DNA of 64,000 nucleotides. Source: M3007 sp044230315. GTDB lineage: Bacteria > Bacteroidota > Bacteroidia > Chitinophagales > Saprospiraceae. Shown one piece after another: positions 32,808 to 41,209 of this stretch. Below the pieces are notes generated by a model. That model was given only the letters and a program-made list of their open reading frames with translations, was not told where the DNA came from and did not search any database. The stretch lies in NCBI GenBank assembly GCA_044230315.1, contig JBGARJ010000004.1, positions 184,179 through 248,178 on the forward strand, in the 5' to 3' direction. The position numbers were made by a program, and so were the translations under genes. Within the stretch, counting starts at the first letter, position 1; every line of letters begins with the position of its first letter.

Positions 32808-33291
32808 GGTCTTCGCCCTCCATTTTGCGCGCCTTGGCCAACACGGCAGCCTCCAGGCCTTTTTTGTAGGCGGCAATGCGTTCCAAAAGCGCCGGGTCGC
32901 TGGTAGCCAGCATTTGCGCCGCCAAAATACCGGCATTCCGGCCGGCATTCAGGGCAACCGTGGCCACCGGCACGCCCTCCGGCATTTGCAGGATCGACAA
33001 AATGCTGTCCCACCCATCGATCGAATTGGACGACTTTACGGGCACGCCGATTACCGGTAGTGGTGAAATGGCGGCCACCATACCCGGCAAATGCGCGGCC
33101 CCGCCAGCACCCGCGATGACCACCCTGATGCCGCGTTCCTGAGCGGTACGGGCATATTGAAACAAGCGGTCCGGGGTCCGGTGTGCCGACACAATCGTCA
33201 TTTCAAACGGAACCTGCAATTCGACCAGGATATCGGCGGCTTTCTGCATGACCGGGAGGTCGGAATCAGACCCCATAATGATGGCTACCAT
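32785..33291 (-). CDS. purE: N5-carboxyaminoimidazole ribonucleotide mutase
   Basis: Converts N5-CAIR to CAIR in de novo purine synthesis; 168 residues, normal length. Seen: GSDSDLPVM at the N-terminus, the conserved SAHRTPDRL, AGAGGAAHLPGM, and PVIGVPVKSS, all active-site segments of class I PurE. It lies 26 bp downstream of purK on the same strand, the standard purK-purE pair, and closes a minus-strand run that starts with the M50-like protein. The convergent effector gene overlaps its 3' end by 23 bp. Confidence 0.97.
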   Translation of the reverse strand: MVAIIMGSDSDLPVMQKAADILVELQVPFEMTIVSAHRTPDRLFQYARTAQERGIRVVIAGAGGAAHLPGMVAAISPLPVIGVPVKSSNSIDGWDSILSILQMPEGVPVATVALNAGRNAGILAAQMLATSDPALLERIAAYKKGLEAAVLAKARKMEGEDPTSGPVS

Positions 33292-33317
33292 TGTTTCGAT
33301 TTAAAATTATCAAAGGA

Positions 33318-34472
33318 TCACTTTTTTGCAATTACTTTCAGGGTCTCCTTAACTTTTTGAGCTTTGGCAAGCGCTTCCGGCAAGGTCGGCGCCGTAACCG
33401 TCACATGTCCCATTTTACGGAATGGCGAAGTGACGGCTTTCCCATACAAGTGGATATGAACGCCTTCCATGGCCAGGCATGCTTCAACACCGGCATACTG
33501 CACCGGCCCCTGATACCCGGGTTCTCCCAGGAGATTAACCATGACGGCCGGCATTTTCTGTGCCGTCGGCCCCAAAGGGAGCGCGCAAATGGCTCGAAGG
33601 TGTTGCTGAAACTGGCTTGTCAGGGCGCTGTCGATCGTATGGTGTCCGCTGTTGTGGGGCCGGGGGGCGACTTCATTTACCAGCAATTCGCCTGATGTAG
33701 TGAGAAACATTTCAACAGCCAGCAGGCCGCAAATGTCAAACGCCCGGATTACCTGTTCGGCCAGGGCTTCCGCCTGCGCTGCCACCAGCGGCGAAATCCG
33801 CGCAGGGCACAATAAAAACTCCACCAGGTTGGCTTCGGGATGAACATCCATCTCCACCGCAGGATAAACTGCCACTTCATCGAGTTCGTTCCGGGCCACA
33901 ATTACAGCCAGTTCCGTTTGAATAGGCGCCAGCACTTCTGCCACGCAAGGACCGGGCAGAATCTTCGATTCCAGGTCTTCCGGTGTTCGCAACACGGCTA
34001 CGCCGCGACCGTCGTAGCCGGCAGTGCGCGACTTTTGCACGAAGGGCAGGGGCCAGGCGCCGGACTTTACAGCTTGCTTCAGATCAGCCGCCTGCTCAAA
34101 CAATTCGAAACGGGCCGTTGGAAGATCATGGTCCTGGTAAAAGGTTTTTTGGAGGCCTTTGTCTTTGATGATATCGAGGGCGCGGGGGGCGGGATGGATT
34201 ATTTTCCCGGCGGCTTCCAAGTGATGTAATGCCGCTGTATTGACGTGTTCAATCTCGATGGTCAGCACGTCCTTGTCTTGCCCGAAAGCCAAAACTGCGT
34301 CGAAGTCGTTGAAGTTTCCGGCAATAAAACCGCTGCATACTGGGCCCGCCGGAAAATCGGGCGAAGCATCCAGTACATAGGTCTTGAAATCCCAGTTTGC
34401 GGCTGCCAGGCAAAGCATTTTGCCCAACTGGCCGCCGCCAAGGATGCCGATTTTTTTGGTCGTGTCAAACAT
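33318..34472 (-). CDS. purK: N5-carboxyaminoimidazole ribonucleotide synthetase
   Basis: ATP-grasp enzyme that carboxylates aminoimidazole ribonucleotide with bicarbonate and ATP; 384 residues. Seen: KIGILGGGQLGKMLCLAA at the N-terminus, the ATP-grasp lysine/glycine region VQKSRTAGYDGRGV, LVNEVAPRPHNSGHHTI near the metal site, and LYGKAVTSPFRKMGHVT near the C-terminus. The start at 34470-34472 was chosen because homologues start just before this glycine loop; the ORF has nine more codons upstream. CACTTTTG, one mismatch from a -7 box, ends four bases before this ATG, so an internal leaderless start is possible in addition to operon transcription. Confidence 0.96.
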   Translation of the reverse strand: MFDTTKKIGILGGGQLGKMLCLAAANWDFKTYVLDASPDFPAGPVCSGFIAGNFNDFDAVLAFGQDKDVLTIEIEHVNTAALHHLEAAGKIIHPAPRALDIIKDKGLQKTFYQDHDLPTARFELFEQAADLKQAVKSGAWPLPFVQKSRTAGYDGRGVAVLRTPEDLESKILPGPCVAEVLAPIQTELAVIVARNELDEVAVYPAVEMDVHPEANLVEFLLCPARISPLVAAQAEALAEQVIRAFDICGLLAVEMFLTTSGELLVNEVAPRPHNSGHHTIDSALTSQFQQHLRAICALPLGPTAQKMPAVMVNLLGEPGYQGPVQYAGVEACLAMEGVHIHLYGKAVTSPFRKMGHVTVTAPTLPEALAKAQKVKETLKVIAKK

Positions 34473-34507
34473 GGCGCAAAAGTGGGGCGAATTTTTCATT
34501 CACCCAA

Positions 34508-35383
34508 TTACGGACAGATCCCGGCGACCATCCGGTCGGCGCCAGCCAGATCCCGGCGAAGCTCCACCCGAACAAAGCCGGCTGATCGCAATAAATCGAC
34601 AACATCCGGCGCATTGAATTCATTGCATTCAAAAAACAAGGCTCCGCCCGGACGGAGTTTTTCCAATGCGAAAGATGCGATTGCCTGATAAAATACCAAT
34701 GGATTCGGGTCGTGCACAAACAAAGCCGAATGCGGTTCCCATCGTGTCACATGGTCTGGCATCAGCGCTTTTTCTCGTAATGGAATGTAAGGCGGGTTGC
34801 TCACTACAACGTCGAGGACTGGAAACTGTGTCCAACTTTTGGGATCGAGTATATCCCCCTCCAAAAAGGAATAAGCCGCATTTGGGGTGATCCGCCGGGC
34901 ATTCTCTGTGGCAAGTGCAAGGGCAGCGGGGCTTATTTCCAGGCCGAATAGCCGCAAATCCGGTCGTTTATCCATGAGGGTAATAGCTATGCAACCGCTG
35001 CCCAAACCGACGTCGAGCACAGCCGGCGCAGTGCCGGCACAGGCCTTTAACCAATCGAGCACCCAGGCTACCAATTCTTCCGTCTCTTGGCGGGGAATCA
35101 GCACCGCCGGCGATACCCGAAACCGGAGGCCAAAAAAACCGGCCACACCCAACACATATTGGAGCGGTTCGCCGGATAAAAGCCGTTGGCGAATTTCCAG
35201 AAAACGGTGCTCTTCTTCGGCTGTAAATTCTTTTTGTTCGGGACGCCGGGTACCAAAAGCGTCTTCAAAAACAATCCGGGCGATGCTGCGCGCCTCGCCA
35301 GTCCCGTATTGCCCGGCCAGATCGGCCACGAGTTGATCAAAAACACTGCGGGGAGAATACTGCCTGGGAGGATGCTCGTTCAC
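34508..35383 (-). CDS. prmC: Peptide chain release factor N5-glutamine methyltransferase
   Basis: Methylates the Gln of the GGQ motif in release factors 1 and 2, which speeds peptide release. 291 residues. Seen: a helical N-terminal domain, the SAM-binding loop VLDVGLGSGCIAI, and the catalytic VVSNPPYIP. Also RQETEELVAWVLDWL, which is the conserved PR.ETE region. It overlaps the upstream histidine kinase gene by 4 bp, and purK begins 35 bp after its stop, so this is one operon. The N-terminal ATG is the only reasonable one. Confidence 0.95.
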   Translation of the reverse strand: MNEHPPRQYSPRSVFDQLVADLAGQYGTGEARSIARIVFEDAFGTRRPEQKEFTAEEEHRFLEIRQRLLSGEPLQYVLGVAGFFGLRFRVSPAVLIPRQETEELVAWVLDWLKACAGTAPAVLDVGLGSGCIAITLMDKRPDLRLFGLEISPAALALATENARRITPNAAYSFLEGDILDPKSWTQFPVLDVVVSNPPYIPLREKALMPDHVTRWEPHSALFVHDPNPLVFYQAIASFALEKLRPGGALFFECNEFNAPDVVDLLRSAGFVRVELRRDLAGADRMVAGICP

Positions 35384-36369
35384 AATTCAATGGTAAAAAT
35401 GGTGCCTTTCGGCGTATTGTCGGCTACGGTAATCGTGCCGCCATGCGCTTCTACCACGTGTTTCACGATATACAAACCAAGACCCGTGCCCGTATTTTGG
35501 CGGGTTTCTTCGTTGCCGACGCGGTAAAATTTTTCAAAAATAGCGATTTTTTCCTCGTTTGGTATGCCAATGCCGTGGTCTGAAACGGCGATGCGGACTT
35601 TGCCATTGACTTTCCCTGCTGAAAGCACCACCGGTTCGCCGGGTGGGGAGTACTTCAACGCATTTTCCAGTAAATTCTGCACTACTGCAGTGAGGCCCGA
35701 TTTGTCGGCCTGCACGGGAGCAAAATGCTCGGGTATGGCAATTTGGATGGCGCCATGCGGAAATCGCAGTTGTAAACTCGCTGCACATTCCTGCGCGATC
35801 ATTTGCAAGCTGACCGGTTCTGCCAACGGATGCCAGTTGTCTTCGAGCCGGGCGGCGAGCAACAAGTCTTCCACCAGGTTTTGCAACCGGGTAGCGTCGC
35901 GCATACCGTTGCCGCAGAGTTTTTCGAGTTGTTCGCGCTGCAATTCGCGTTTATTTATGGTTTCCAGGATCAAGCGGATAGAGGCGATCGGCGATTTGAG
36001 TTCGTGCGTGATGCTCAGCATAAAGTTGCGTCGCTGCCGGGCCAGCACGACTTCCCGTTTTGCCGCCCGGTTGATGACCGAAAGGCCGAAGCCCAGGCAA
36101 AAAGTAAAAAAAATCCCCTCCGCCAGCACCATGCGGCGGTGTTTGTGCTGATGGGCCAACAAGGCCTGATACTCGGCTGTAGCGCGTAAATCGGTGAGGT
36201 TGACCCCACGCGATTTGCCGCCGTATTGCAGTTCCAGCAAGTCCCGGGATTTTGAAAAAAGTTGATCATTTACCCGCCACAATTGTATGGCCCACCAAAC
36301 GAAAGCAAGGACCATATAGACCATGACGAATGATGTCAACAGACGCAGGGATAATCGCTTTGTAATCAT
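35380..36369 (-). CDS. Orphan sensor histidine kinase
   Basis: A 329-residue two-transmembrane sensor. Seen: helix 1 at about 10-30, a short extracytoplasmic loop of about 50 residues, and helix 2 at about 80-100. The HisKA acceptor is His122 in SITHELKSPIAS. The HATPase domain has the N box (NLLENALKYSPP), G1 (DHGIGIP) and G2 (NTGTGLGLYIVKHV). It lacks PAS and HAMP domains. No response regulator is adjacent. It is coupled by a 4-bp overlap to prmC, an unusual partner, and follows the M50-like gene at 14 bp. Confidence 0.93.
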   Translation of the reverse strand: MITKRLSLRLLTSFVMVYMVLAFVWWAIQLWRVNDQLFSKSRDLLELQYGGKSRGVNLTDLRATAEYQALLAHQHKHRRMVLAEGIFFTFCLGFGLSVINRAAKREVVLARQRRNFMLSITHELKSPIASIRLILETINKRELQREQLEKLCGNGMRDATRLQNLVEDLLLAARLEDNWHPLAEPVSLQMIAQECAASLQLRFPHGAIQIAIPEHFAPVQADKSGLTAVVQNLLENALKYSPPGEPVVLSAGKVNGKVRIAVSDHGIGIPNEEKIAIFEKFYRVGNEETRQNTGTGLGLYIVKHVVEAHGGTITVADNTPKGTIFTIEL

Positions 36370-36383
36370 TGGTGCAAGTTATA

Positions 36384-37040
36384 TCAAGCCCGCCGGGAAA
36401 AAACGCTTTGGAGATTCCAGAAAAAGAGCAAACCTGCCAGCGCCAGCCAGATATACATCCAAATCCGGGACGGAAAAAAGCCGACGACCTGCTCGTACAT
36501 GGCGAGGTCGCTTTTAGGGCCGACGTTAAAATCCTGGATAATGTACAACACAGCCGCCAGACCAAGAAACATGAGTACATCCTGATCCCATTTAGTTTTG
36601 AGCGCAATAAAGCCCAGCAGCAGCCCAAATCCCCAGAGTAACCCGGTGCTGACAAACGATTCGAACCATAGGAGTCCGGCCAGAAGCATCAACCCGGCCA
36701 ATACGAGCAAGGCTTGCTGGGTTATTTGCCGGTGACGGGCGCCGATGCGGAACAAAAGATTCCCCAGCAGGGCGCTGCCCAGGTAACCGCCCATCAGCAC
36801 TACGCCCTGGTTGCCGCCCCGGGTAATAGTATAGCCGCTGCCATCTGCATTTATTTGCATGCCATCTACGGCGCCACCCGTCAGGAGCGCACCTAAGGCA
36901 TGGCCCATCTCGTGCAAAAAGGTAACCAGCAAGGTTACCGGGTACAGCGCCATGTGACCAAAAGAGCCTCCCATAAATTTTAGAATGCCGTAAACGAGTA
37001 GTATGGCCAGTACCCTGAAATGTAGATTTCGCATACGCAA
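36384..37040 (-). CDS. M50B-like membrane metallopeptidase homologue
   Basis: A 218-residue integral membrane protein. Seen: six or so hydrophobic helices and FLHEMGHALGALLTGG, an HExxH motif at the start of a helix as in M50 site-2-type proteases. Next comes GGYLGSALLGNLLFRIG. I do not see the second M50 motif (N-x-x-P-x-x-D) clearly, so activity is uncertain; the M50B-like family in Bacteroidota is uncharacterised. It is first in an operon with the histidine kinase 14 bp downstream. CATTTTTG, one mismatch from a -7 box, lies four bases before the ATG. Confidence 0.8.
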   Translation of the reverse strand: MRMRNLHFRVLAILLVYGILKFMGGSFGHMALYPVTLLVTFLHEMGHALGALLTGGAVDGMQINADGSGYTITRGGNQGVVLMGGYLGSALLGNLLFRIGARHRQITQQALLVLAGLMLLAGLLWFESFVSTGLLWGFGLLLGFIALKTKWDQDVLMFLGLAAVLYIIQDFNVGPKSDLAMYEQVVGFFPSRIWMYIWLALAGLLFFWNLQSVFSRRA

Positions 37041-37080
37041 AAATGCACAATATAGCGGTCAAACAGTGGGTATAAACAAG

Positions 37081-37111
37081 GGTGTCACCCATTTTGAAAA
37101 CGGGTGACACC
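37081..37111 (-). terminator. Hairpin downstream of the FKBP gene
   Basis: GGTGTCACCC (37081-37090) and GGGTGACACC (37102-37111) pair perfectly, and TTTT/AAAA inside can extend the stem. In minus orientation it is followed by CTTGTTTAT, a weak T-tract. It separates the FKBP unit from the M50-histidine kinase operon. Confidence 0.65.
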
Positions 37112-37148
37112 AAGGTTAGGCCAACGTAATAGCCGCTGGCCTGTATTC

Positions 37149-37820
37149 TTATTTCGGATTGATTTCAAACAATTCGACTTCAAAAATAAGCGTCGAATTC
37201 GGCTTGATTTTAGGGCTCGGGCTCCGGTCGCCATAAGCCAGCTCGGCCGGAATATAGAATTTGAATTTATCTCCTACGTGCATCAGTTGCAGCCCTTCGG
37301 TCCAGCCCGGAATTACCTGGTTGAGGCCAAAGGTGATCGGTTCGCCGCGTTCAACACTGCTGTCAAAAACCGAGCCGTCGATATTCGTGCCGTGATAATG
37401 CACTTTTACCTGATCGGTGGCCGTGGGAGCAGTGGTGCCAGAGCCGCGTTGCAATACTTCATACTGCAAGCCGCTTGGCGTAACCATTACACCGGGGCGT
37501 TTTTTGTTTTCTTCGAGAAATTTCTGGCCTTCCATTTTGCTTTTTTCACCGGCTTTAGCCTGCGCCATTTGATTGTAATTTGAAAATACTTCATTTGCGG
37601 CCTGCGGGCTGATGGCAGGGGTTCCGCCTTTTAACATGGCGGTCATGGCTTGCATAATCAAATCGATATTCAGGTCAGGGGGCAGCTGGCGCATCAGGCT
37701 TTGGCCAACCAGAACGCCGAAGGAATAACTGGCGCTGTCTACGTTGGTTTTAAGCGTGGTTTGCGCTGGCATAACCGAGCAAATGAACGCAGCCAGCAGA
37801 AATAAAATGATTTTTTTCAT
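37149..37820 (-). CDS. Exported FKBP-type peptidyl-prolyl cis-trans isomerase
   Basis: A 223-residue foldase. Seen: signal peptide residues 1-19 (MKKIILFLLAAFICS... ending MPAQ), an N-terminal dimerisation-like helical region at about 20-110 as in FkpA/Mip, then the FKBP domain with VHYHGTNIDGSVFDSS, FGLNQVIPGWTEGLQLM and YIPAELAYGDR. It probably assists folding in the periplasm. The ATG at 37818-37820 was chosen since it starts the signal peptide; the ORF extends into the end of the upstream dipeptidase. It follows that gene at 38 bp, likely in the same operon. Confidence 0.94.
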   Translation of the reverse strand: MKKIILFLLAAFICSVMPAQTTLKTNVDSASYSFGVLVGQSLMRQLPPDLNIDLIMQAMTAMLKGGTPAISPQAANEVFSNYNQMAQAKAGEKSKMEGQKFLEENKKRPGVMVTPSGLQYEVLQRGSGTTAPTATDQVKVHYHGTNIDGSVFDSSVERGEPITFGLNQVIPGWTEGLQLMHVGDKFKFYIPAELAYGDRSPSPKIKPNSTLIFEVELFEINPK

Positions 37821-37858
37821 GTTCGAAAAAAGTAATAGTTGTGAGAATGTGATGGATG

Positions 37859-39259
37859 TCAATTTTTCTTGCCCTTTTTTAACTGAGCATAATATTGGTA
37901 GAAATACGGGATCGTTTCGATGCCTTTATAGTAGTTGAACAGGCCGTAATGTTCGTTGGGCGAGTGGATGTCGTCCGAATCGAGGCCAAAACCCATCAGG
38001 ACCGAGCGGGCGTCGAGTACCTGATCGAACATGGCCACGATAGGGATACTGCCGCCGCCGTGCTGTGGCAGCGGTTTTTTCCCGAAGGTGGTTTCCATGG
38101 CCTTTTCCGCGGCTTTATATTCGACCGAATTGGTGGGCACTACCACGGGGTAACCGCCGTGGTGTGCAGTCACTTTCACTTTGACCGCTTTCGGAGCGAG
38201 GCTTTCAAAGTGCTTTTGAAACAGTTTTTCGATCTTTTTCGGATCCTGGTTGGGCACGAGCCGCATGGAAATCTTAGCGCTGGCCTTGGAGGGCAACACA
38301 GTTTTAGCGCCTTCTCCGATGTATCCACCCCAAATGCCGTTGACATCAAGCGTTGGCCGTATCCCGGTGCGTTCGATGGTCGTGTAACCGCTTTCGCCCA
38401 TGAGATCGGCTACGCCCAGGTCCTTCATATAATTTTTTTCGTCGTATGGAGCATCGTTCAGGCGTTTGCGCGCTTTGCCGCTGAGTTTTTCCACATCGTC
38501 GTAAAAGCCCTTTACCGTTACCCTGCGCTTCTTATCATGCAAGGAAGCGATCATCTGGCACAAAATATTGATCGGATTGGCAACGGCGCCTCCATACACG
38601 CCCGAGTGCAGGTCTTTATTGGGCCCGGTCACTTCCACTTCCATGTAGCACAAGCCCCGCAGCCCCACGGTCAGGCTGGGCGAATCATTGGCGACAATAC
38701 TGGTGTCGGAAATCAGGACCACATCGCAAGCCAGTTTTTTCTTGTTGTCCCGGCAAAACTGCTCCAGGTTTTTCGAACCGACTTCTTCCTCCCCTTCGAT
38801 CATAAATTTGACATTGCATGGCAGGACATTGTGTTTCGACATGGCTTCAAACGCCTTTACATGCATGAAAAATTGTCCTTTGTCGTCGCATGCGCCGCGG
38901 GCAAAAATGGCGCCCTGCGGGTGCAGCCGCGTGTTTTTCACGACCGGTTCAAACGGAGGACTGTCCCACAAGTCGAGCGGATCCGGTGGCTGAACGTCGT
39001 AGTGCCCGTACACTAAAACCGTTGGCGCTTTCGGATCGATCATTTTTTCGCCATATACGATCGGGTGGCCGGCAGTAGCATACACTTCCACCTTGTCAAC
39101 TCCGGCAGCCCGCAGGTGTGCCGCTGTGGCCTCGGCCATCCGTTGCACGTCCGGTTTGTATTTCGGGTCGGCGCTGATGGACGGGATACGCAACAAAGCG
39201 AGCAATTCATCCAGGAAACGCTGTTGGTTTGCTTCCAGATACTTTCTGAGTTCTTTCAT
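37859..39259 (-). CDS. M20-family dipeptidase
   Basis: A 466-residue zinc-dependent exopeptidase of the CNDP/carnosinase-like branch of family M20. Seen: YGHYDVQPPDPLDLWDS (first metal ligand and catalytic Asp), ARGACDDKGQF (bridging Asp), EGEEEVGS (catalytic Glu and ligand), and the later QHGGGSIPIV region. The lid domain covers residues 200-350. It is cytoplasmic; no signal peptide is present. Substrates are probably di- or short peptides. It lies 128 bp downstream of pyrC on the same strand and just before the FKBP gene. Confidence 0.94.
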   Translation of the reverse strand: MKELRKYLEANQQRFLDELLALLRIPSISADPKYKPDVQRMAEATAAHLRAAGVDKVEVYATAGHPIVYGEKMIDPKAPTVLVYGHYDVQPPDPLDLWDSPPFEPVVKNTRLHPQGAIFARGACDDKGQFFMHVKAFEAMSKHNVLPCNVKFMIEGEEEVGSKNLEQFCRDNKKKLACDVVLISDTSIVANDSPSLTVGLRGLCYMEVEVTGPNKDLHSGVYGGAVANPINILCQMIASLHDKKRRVTVKGFYDDVEKLSGKARKRLNDAPYDEKNYMKDLGVADLMGESGYTTIERTGIRPTLDVNGIWGGYIGEGAKTVLPSKASAKISMRLVPNQDPKKIEKLFQKHFESLAPKAVKVKVTAHHGGYPVVVPTNSVEYKAAEKAMETTFGKKPLPQHGGGSIPIVAMFDQVLDARSVLMGFGLDSDDIHSPNEHYGLFNYYKGIETIPYFYQYYAQLKKGKKN

Positions 39260-39387
39260 TTTAACAGGTATTGTGCACCGGGCCTATAGCCCTTCAGGCA
39301 GGGTGCTGGTAATGTTTGATTAAAGGCGCGCAAATTTCAGGGTTTATTTGGGAAATATGACCCTAAAAAACGATAAGAATTACCTGA

Positions 39388-40722
39388 TCAGCGGTCAAAC
39401 ATTAAACGTTCGCCCATTTTACGGTTGTTAAATTGCCCGTCGTGCCAGGCCAGATGCCCACTGACCACGGTGCTGAGCACTTTACCCCGCAGTACCTGCC
39501 CGGTAAATGGCGACCAGCCGCACTTGTAATACAGGCTATCGGTCGTTACGTGGCCGCGATAGTTAATATCTACGATGGCCAAATCGGCCCAAAAGCCCTC
39601 TTCCACAAAGCCGCGTTGCTGAACCCGGAACGCAATGGCGGGGGCATGGCACATTTTCTCCACTATTTTTTCAAGGGAAATTTTGCCGGCATGGTAAAAA
39701 CCCAGCATAATCTGAAGGGAATGTTGCACCAGGGGTACGCCGGAAGGCGCTTGCAGGTAAGGCTGAACTTTCTCCTCCATCGTGTGTGGCGCATGGTCGG
39801 TAGCGATCACGTCGAGCCGGTCATCCAACAGGGCGGGCAACAACGCATCACGATGCGCCCGGTTTTTAATGGCCGGGTTGCATTTGATGAGGTTGCCATA
39901 CCGGGCGTAATCACCCGAATGAAAGCGCAGGTGATGAACACATACTTCCGATGTGATCCGTTTCTGTGCCAGGGGAATGGTATTGTCGAACAACGACAAC
40001 TCATTTTTTGTAGAAATATGGAGGATATGCAACCGGGTGTTATGCCGGCGGGCCAGTTCGATCGCCATAGAAGACGATAACAGACAGGCGGCAGCATTTC
40101 GTATCCTGGGATGAAAAGCGGCAGTCATCCGGTCGCCATATCGCTGCACAAAGCGTTCGGTATTGCGCCGTACGGTTGCTTCATCCTCACAATGCGTGGC
40201 TATCAGGGTTGGCGCTTCGGCAAAAATGCGTTCGAGGGTATTGGGGGCGTCCACCAGCATATTACCGGTGCTGCTCCCCATGAACACCTTGATGCCACAT
40301 ACGATTTGCGGATTGGTTCGGAGCACTTCTTCCAGGTTGTCATTGGTGGCGCCCATATAAAAGGAATAATTAGCCAGGGAATCCGCGGCGCCGATCTGAT
40401 ATTTTTGTTCCAGCAGGGCTTGGGTGACCGAAGGCGGCTTTACATTCGGCATTTCCATAAACGAGGTTACGCCACCGGCTACGGCTGCCCGGCTTTCAGA
40501 AGCGATGGTTGCCTTATAGGTCAGCCCCGGTTCCCGGAAATGTACCTGATCGTCGATGATGCCCGGAATCACATACTGCCCGTTGACATCCAGCTCGATA
40601 TCGGCCCGGCGGTCCAATCTGGAAGCAATGTGTTCGATTTTCCCTGAACGGATGAAAATGTCTTTTTCCTGGATAGTTCCACGATTGACCAACCGGGCAT
40701 TTCGAAGTAAGATAGACGGCAT
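39388..40722 (-). CDS. pyrC: Dihydroorotase, class I type
   Basis: Cyclises carbamoyl-aspartate to dihydroorotate in pyrimidine synthesis; 444 residues. Seen: the metal-binding DQVHFREPGLTYK, GIKVFMGSSTGNM (carboxylated lysine), the histidines of LIATHCEDE and LHILHISTK, and VIATDHAPHT with the catalytic Asp. All five metal-site elements are intact, so this is an active enzyme and not a PyrX-type pseudo-dihydroorotase. Some authors call this form allantoinase-like, but the substrate-binding segments favour dihydroorotase. No other pyr gene is adjacent. Confidence 0.92.
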   Translation of the reverse strand: MPSILLRNARLVNRGTIQEKDIFIRSGKIEHIASRLDRRADIELDVNGQYVIPGIIDDQVHFREPGLTYKATIASESRAAVAGGVTSFMEMPNVKPPSVTQALLEQKYQIGAADSLANYSFYMGATNDNLEEVLRTNPQIVCGIKVFMGSSTGNMLVDAPNTLERIFAEAPTLIATHCEDEATVRRNTERFVQRYGDRMTAAFHPRIRNAAACLLSSSMAIELARRHNTRLHILHISTKNELSLFDNTIPLAQKRITSEVCVHHLRFHSGDYARYGNLIKCNPAIKNRAHRDALLPALLDDRLDVIATDHAPHTMEEKVQPYLQAPSGVPLVQHSLQIMLGFYHAGKISLEKIVEKMCHAPAIAFRVQQRGFVEEGFWADLAIVDINYRGHVTTDSLYYKCGWSPFTGQVLRGKVLSTVVSGHLAWHDGQFNNRKMGERLMFDR

Positions 40723-40818
40723 ATTTCAATAAAGTGCTGGTTACCGGTAATTAGGGACCAATTTTTGAGAAAAGAACGGCTTAAATTCAAATTTGATCAT
40801 GATTAGTTAGCCCAGAAA

Positions 40819-40849
40819 TTGCGAATACAAAAAATCACTTCTATTTTTG
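40819..40849 (+). promoter_or_regulatory. Promoter of intergenic unit A (TTG-N20-TATTTTTG)
   Basis: TTG at 40819-40821 and a perfect TAnnTTTG box at 40842-40849 are separated by 20 bases. Confidence 0.7.
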
Positions 40850-40855
40850 CCCCGT

Positions 40856-41033
40856 ATTATCGAAGTATGGCATTATTTCGTGCTCTTTTTCTGCCGTTTG
40901 TTTGTTTGTTGTTGTAACGGGCAATTTTGTAAGGACTATTTTCGCTTATCGGCGATTGAAGATACTAGGTTTAAAATGAAGCGTGTTTTGATGACGTCCT
41001 TCTCCATTAACGAATGGGGAGGGACTTTTTTTT
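40856..41033 (+). ncRNA. Putative small RNA A (about 178 nt)
   Basis: Defined by the promoter at 40819-40849 and the terminator at 40996-41033. The start point is estimated at about 7 bases after the -7 box. Only tiny reading frames exist inside (16 codons from 40867, beginning MALFRALFLP, and a 26-codon frame from 40976 that runs past the terminator), so a non-coding transcript is the simpler reading. It does not match any RNA class I know. Expression is not proven. Confidence 0.5.
40996..41033 (+). terminator. Terminator of intergenic unit A
   Basis: The 13-bp arms 40996-41008 and 41013-41025 pair, with two G-T wobbles, around the loop AACG. Eight T follow. Confidence 0.88.
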
Positions 41034-41114
41034 GCCGCTTATGGCGCTTTTTATGAGGATATGGTATGCTTTAGGTCAGATGTGCAGTTCGAAAAAATTT
41101 TTTTGGAAAAATAC

Positions 41115-41146
41115 TTGCACAGTTCTCCGCAACGGGTTTATCTTTG
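41115..41146 (+). promoter_or_regulatory. Promoter of intergenic unit B (TTG-N21-TATCTTTG)
   Basis: TTG at 41115-41117 and a perfect -7 box TATCTTTG at 41139-41146 are separated by 21 bases, 81 bases after terminator A. Confidence 0.7.
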
Positions 41147-41151
41147 ACCTA

Positions 41152-41209
41152 GGTTTTTTGGGGTTATATTTCTGACGGTAGGGTGTTAACATCCTGCCGT
41201 CTTTTTTTT
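41152..41209 (+). ncRNA. Putative very small RNA B (about 58 nt)
   Basis: Lies between the promoter ending at 41146 and the terminator ending at 41209. The transcript would be a 20-nt T/G-rich 5' arm followed by one terminator hairpin, and there is no reading frame. The last two T of the T-tract overlap the era stop codon, which is antisense. It may be a stand-alone sRNA or an antisense/roadblock element for era. Expression is not proven. Confidence 0.5.
41174..41209 (+). terminator. Terminator of intergenic unit B
   Basis: GACGGTAGGGT (41174-41184) pairs with ATCCTGCCGTC (41191-41201) with two wobbles, and eight T follow. Confidence 0.88.

Larger units (their letters stand above)
40723..41207. 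other. 485-bp intergenic region with two tandem short transcription units
   Basis: No convincing protein gene. On the plus strand the region has two complete promoter-terminator pairs (listed separately), and there is no unit in the opposite direction. Between them, 41034-41114 is A+T-rich with a run of A and T at about 41091-41104. pyrC reads away from it on the minus strand and era ends at its right border. Confidence 0.7.

Noticed and set aside
32785..33291. Defence island around the EAD-protease gene
   Set aside because: Flanking genes are a T9SS protein and purine genes; no integrase, restriction system or NTPase partner is present.
39388..40722. PyrX-type inactive dihydroorotase or allantoinase
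   Set aside because: All metal ligands and the catalytic Asp are present, and the binding segments fit dihydroorotase.
40847..41056. A 69-codon frame in the pyrC-era gap
   Set aside because: It needs a TTG start inside the -7 box and crosses the intrinsic terminator, and its composition is not protein-like.
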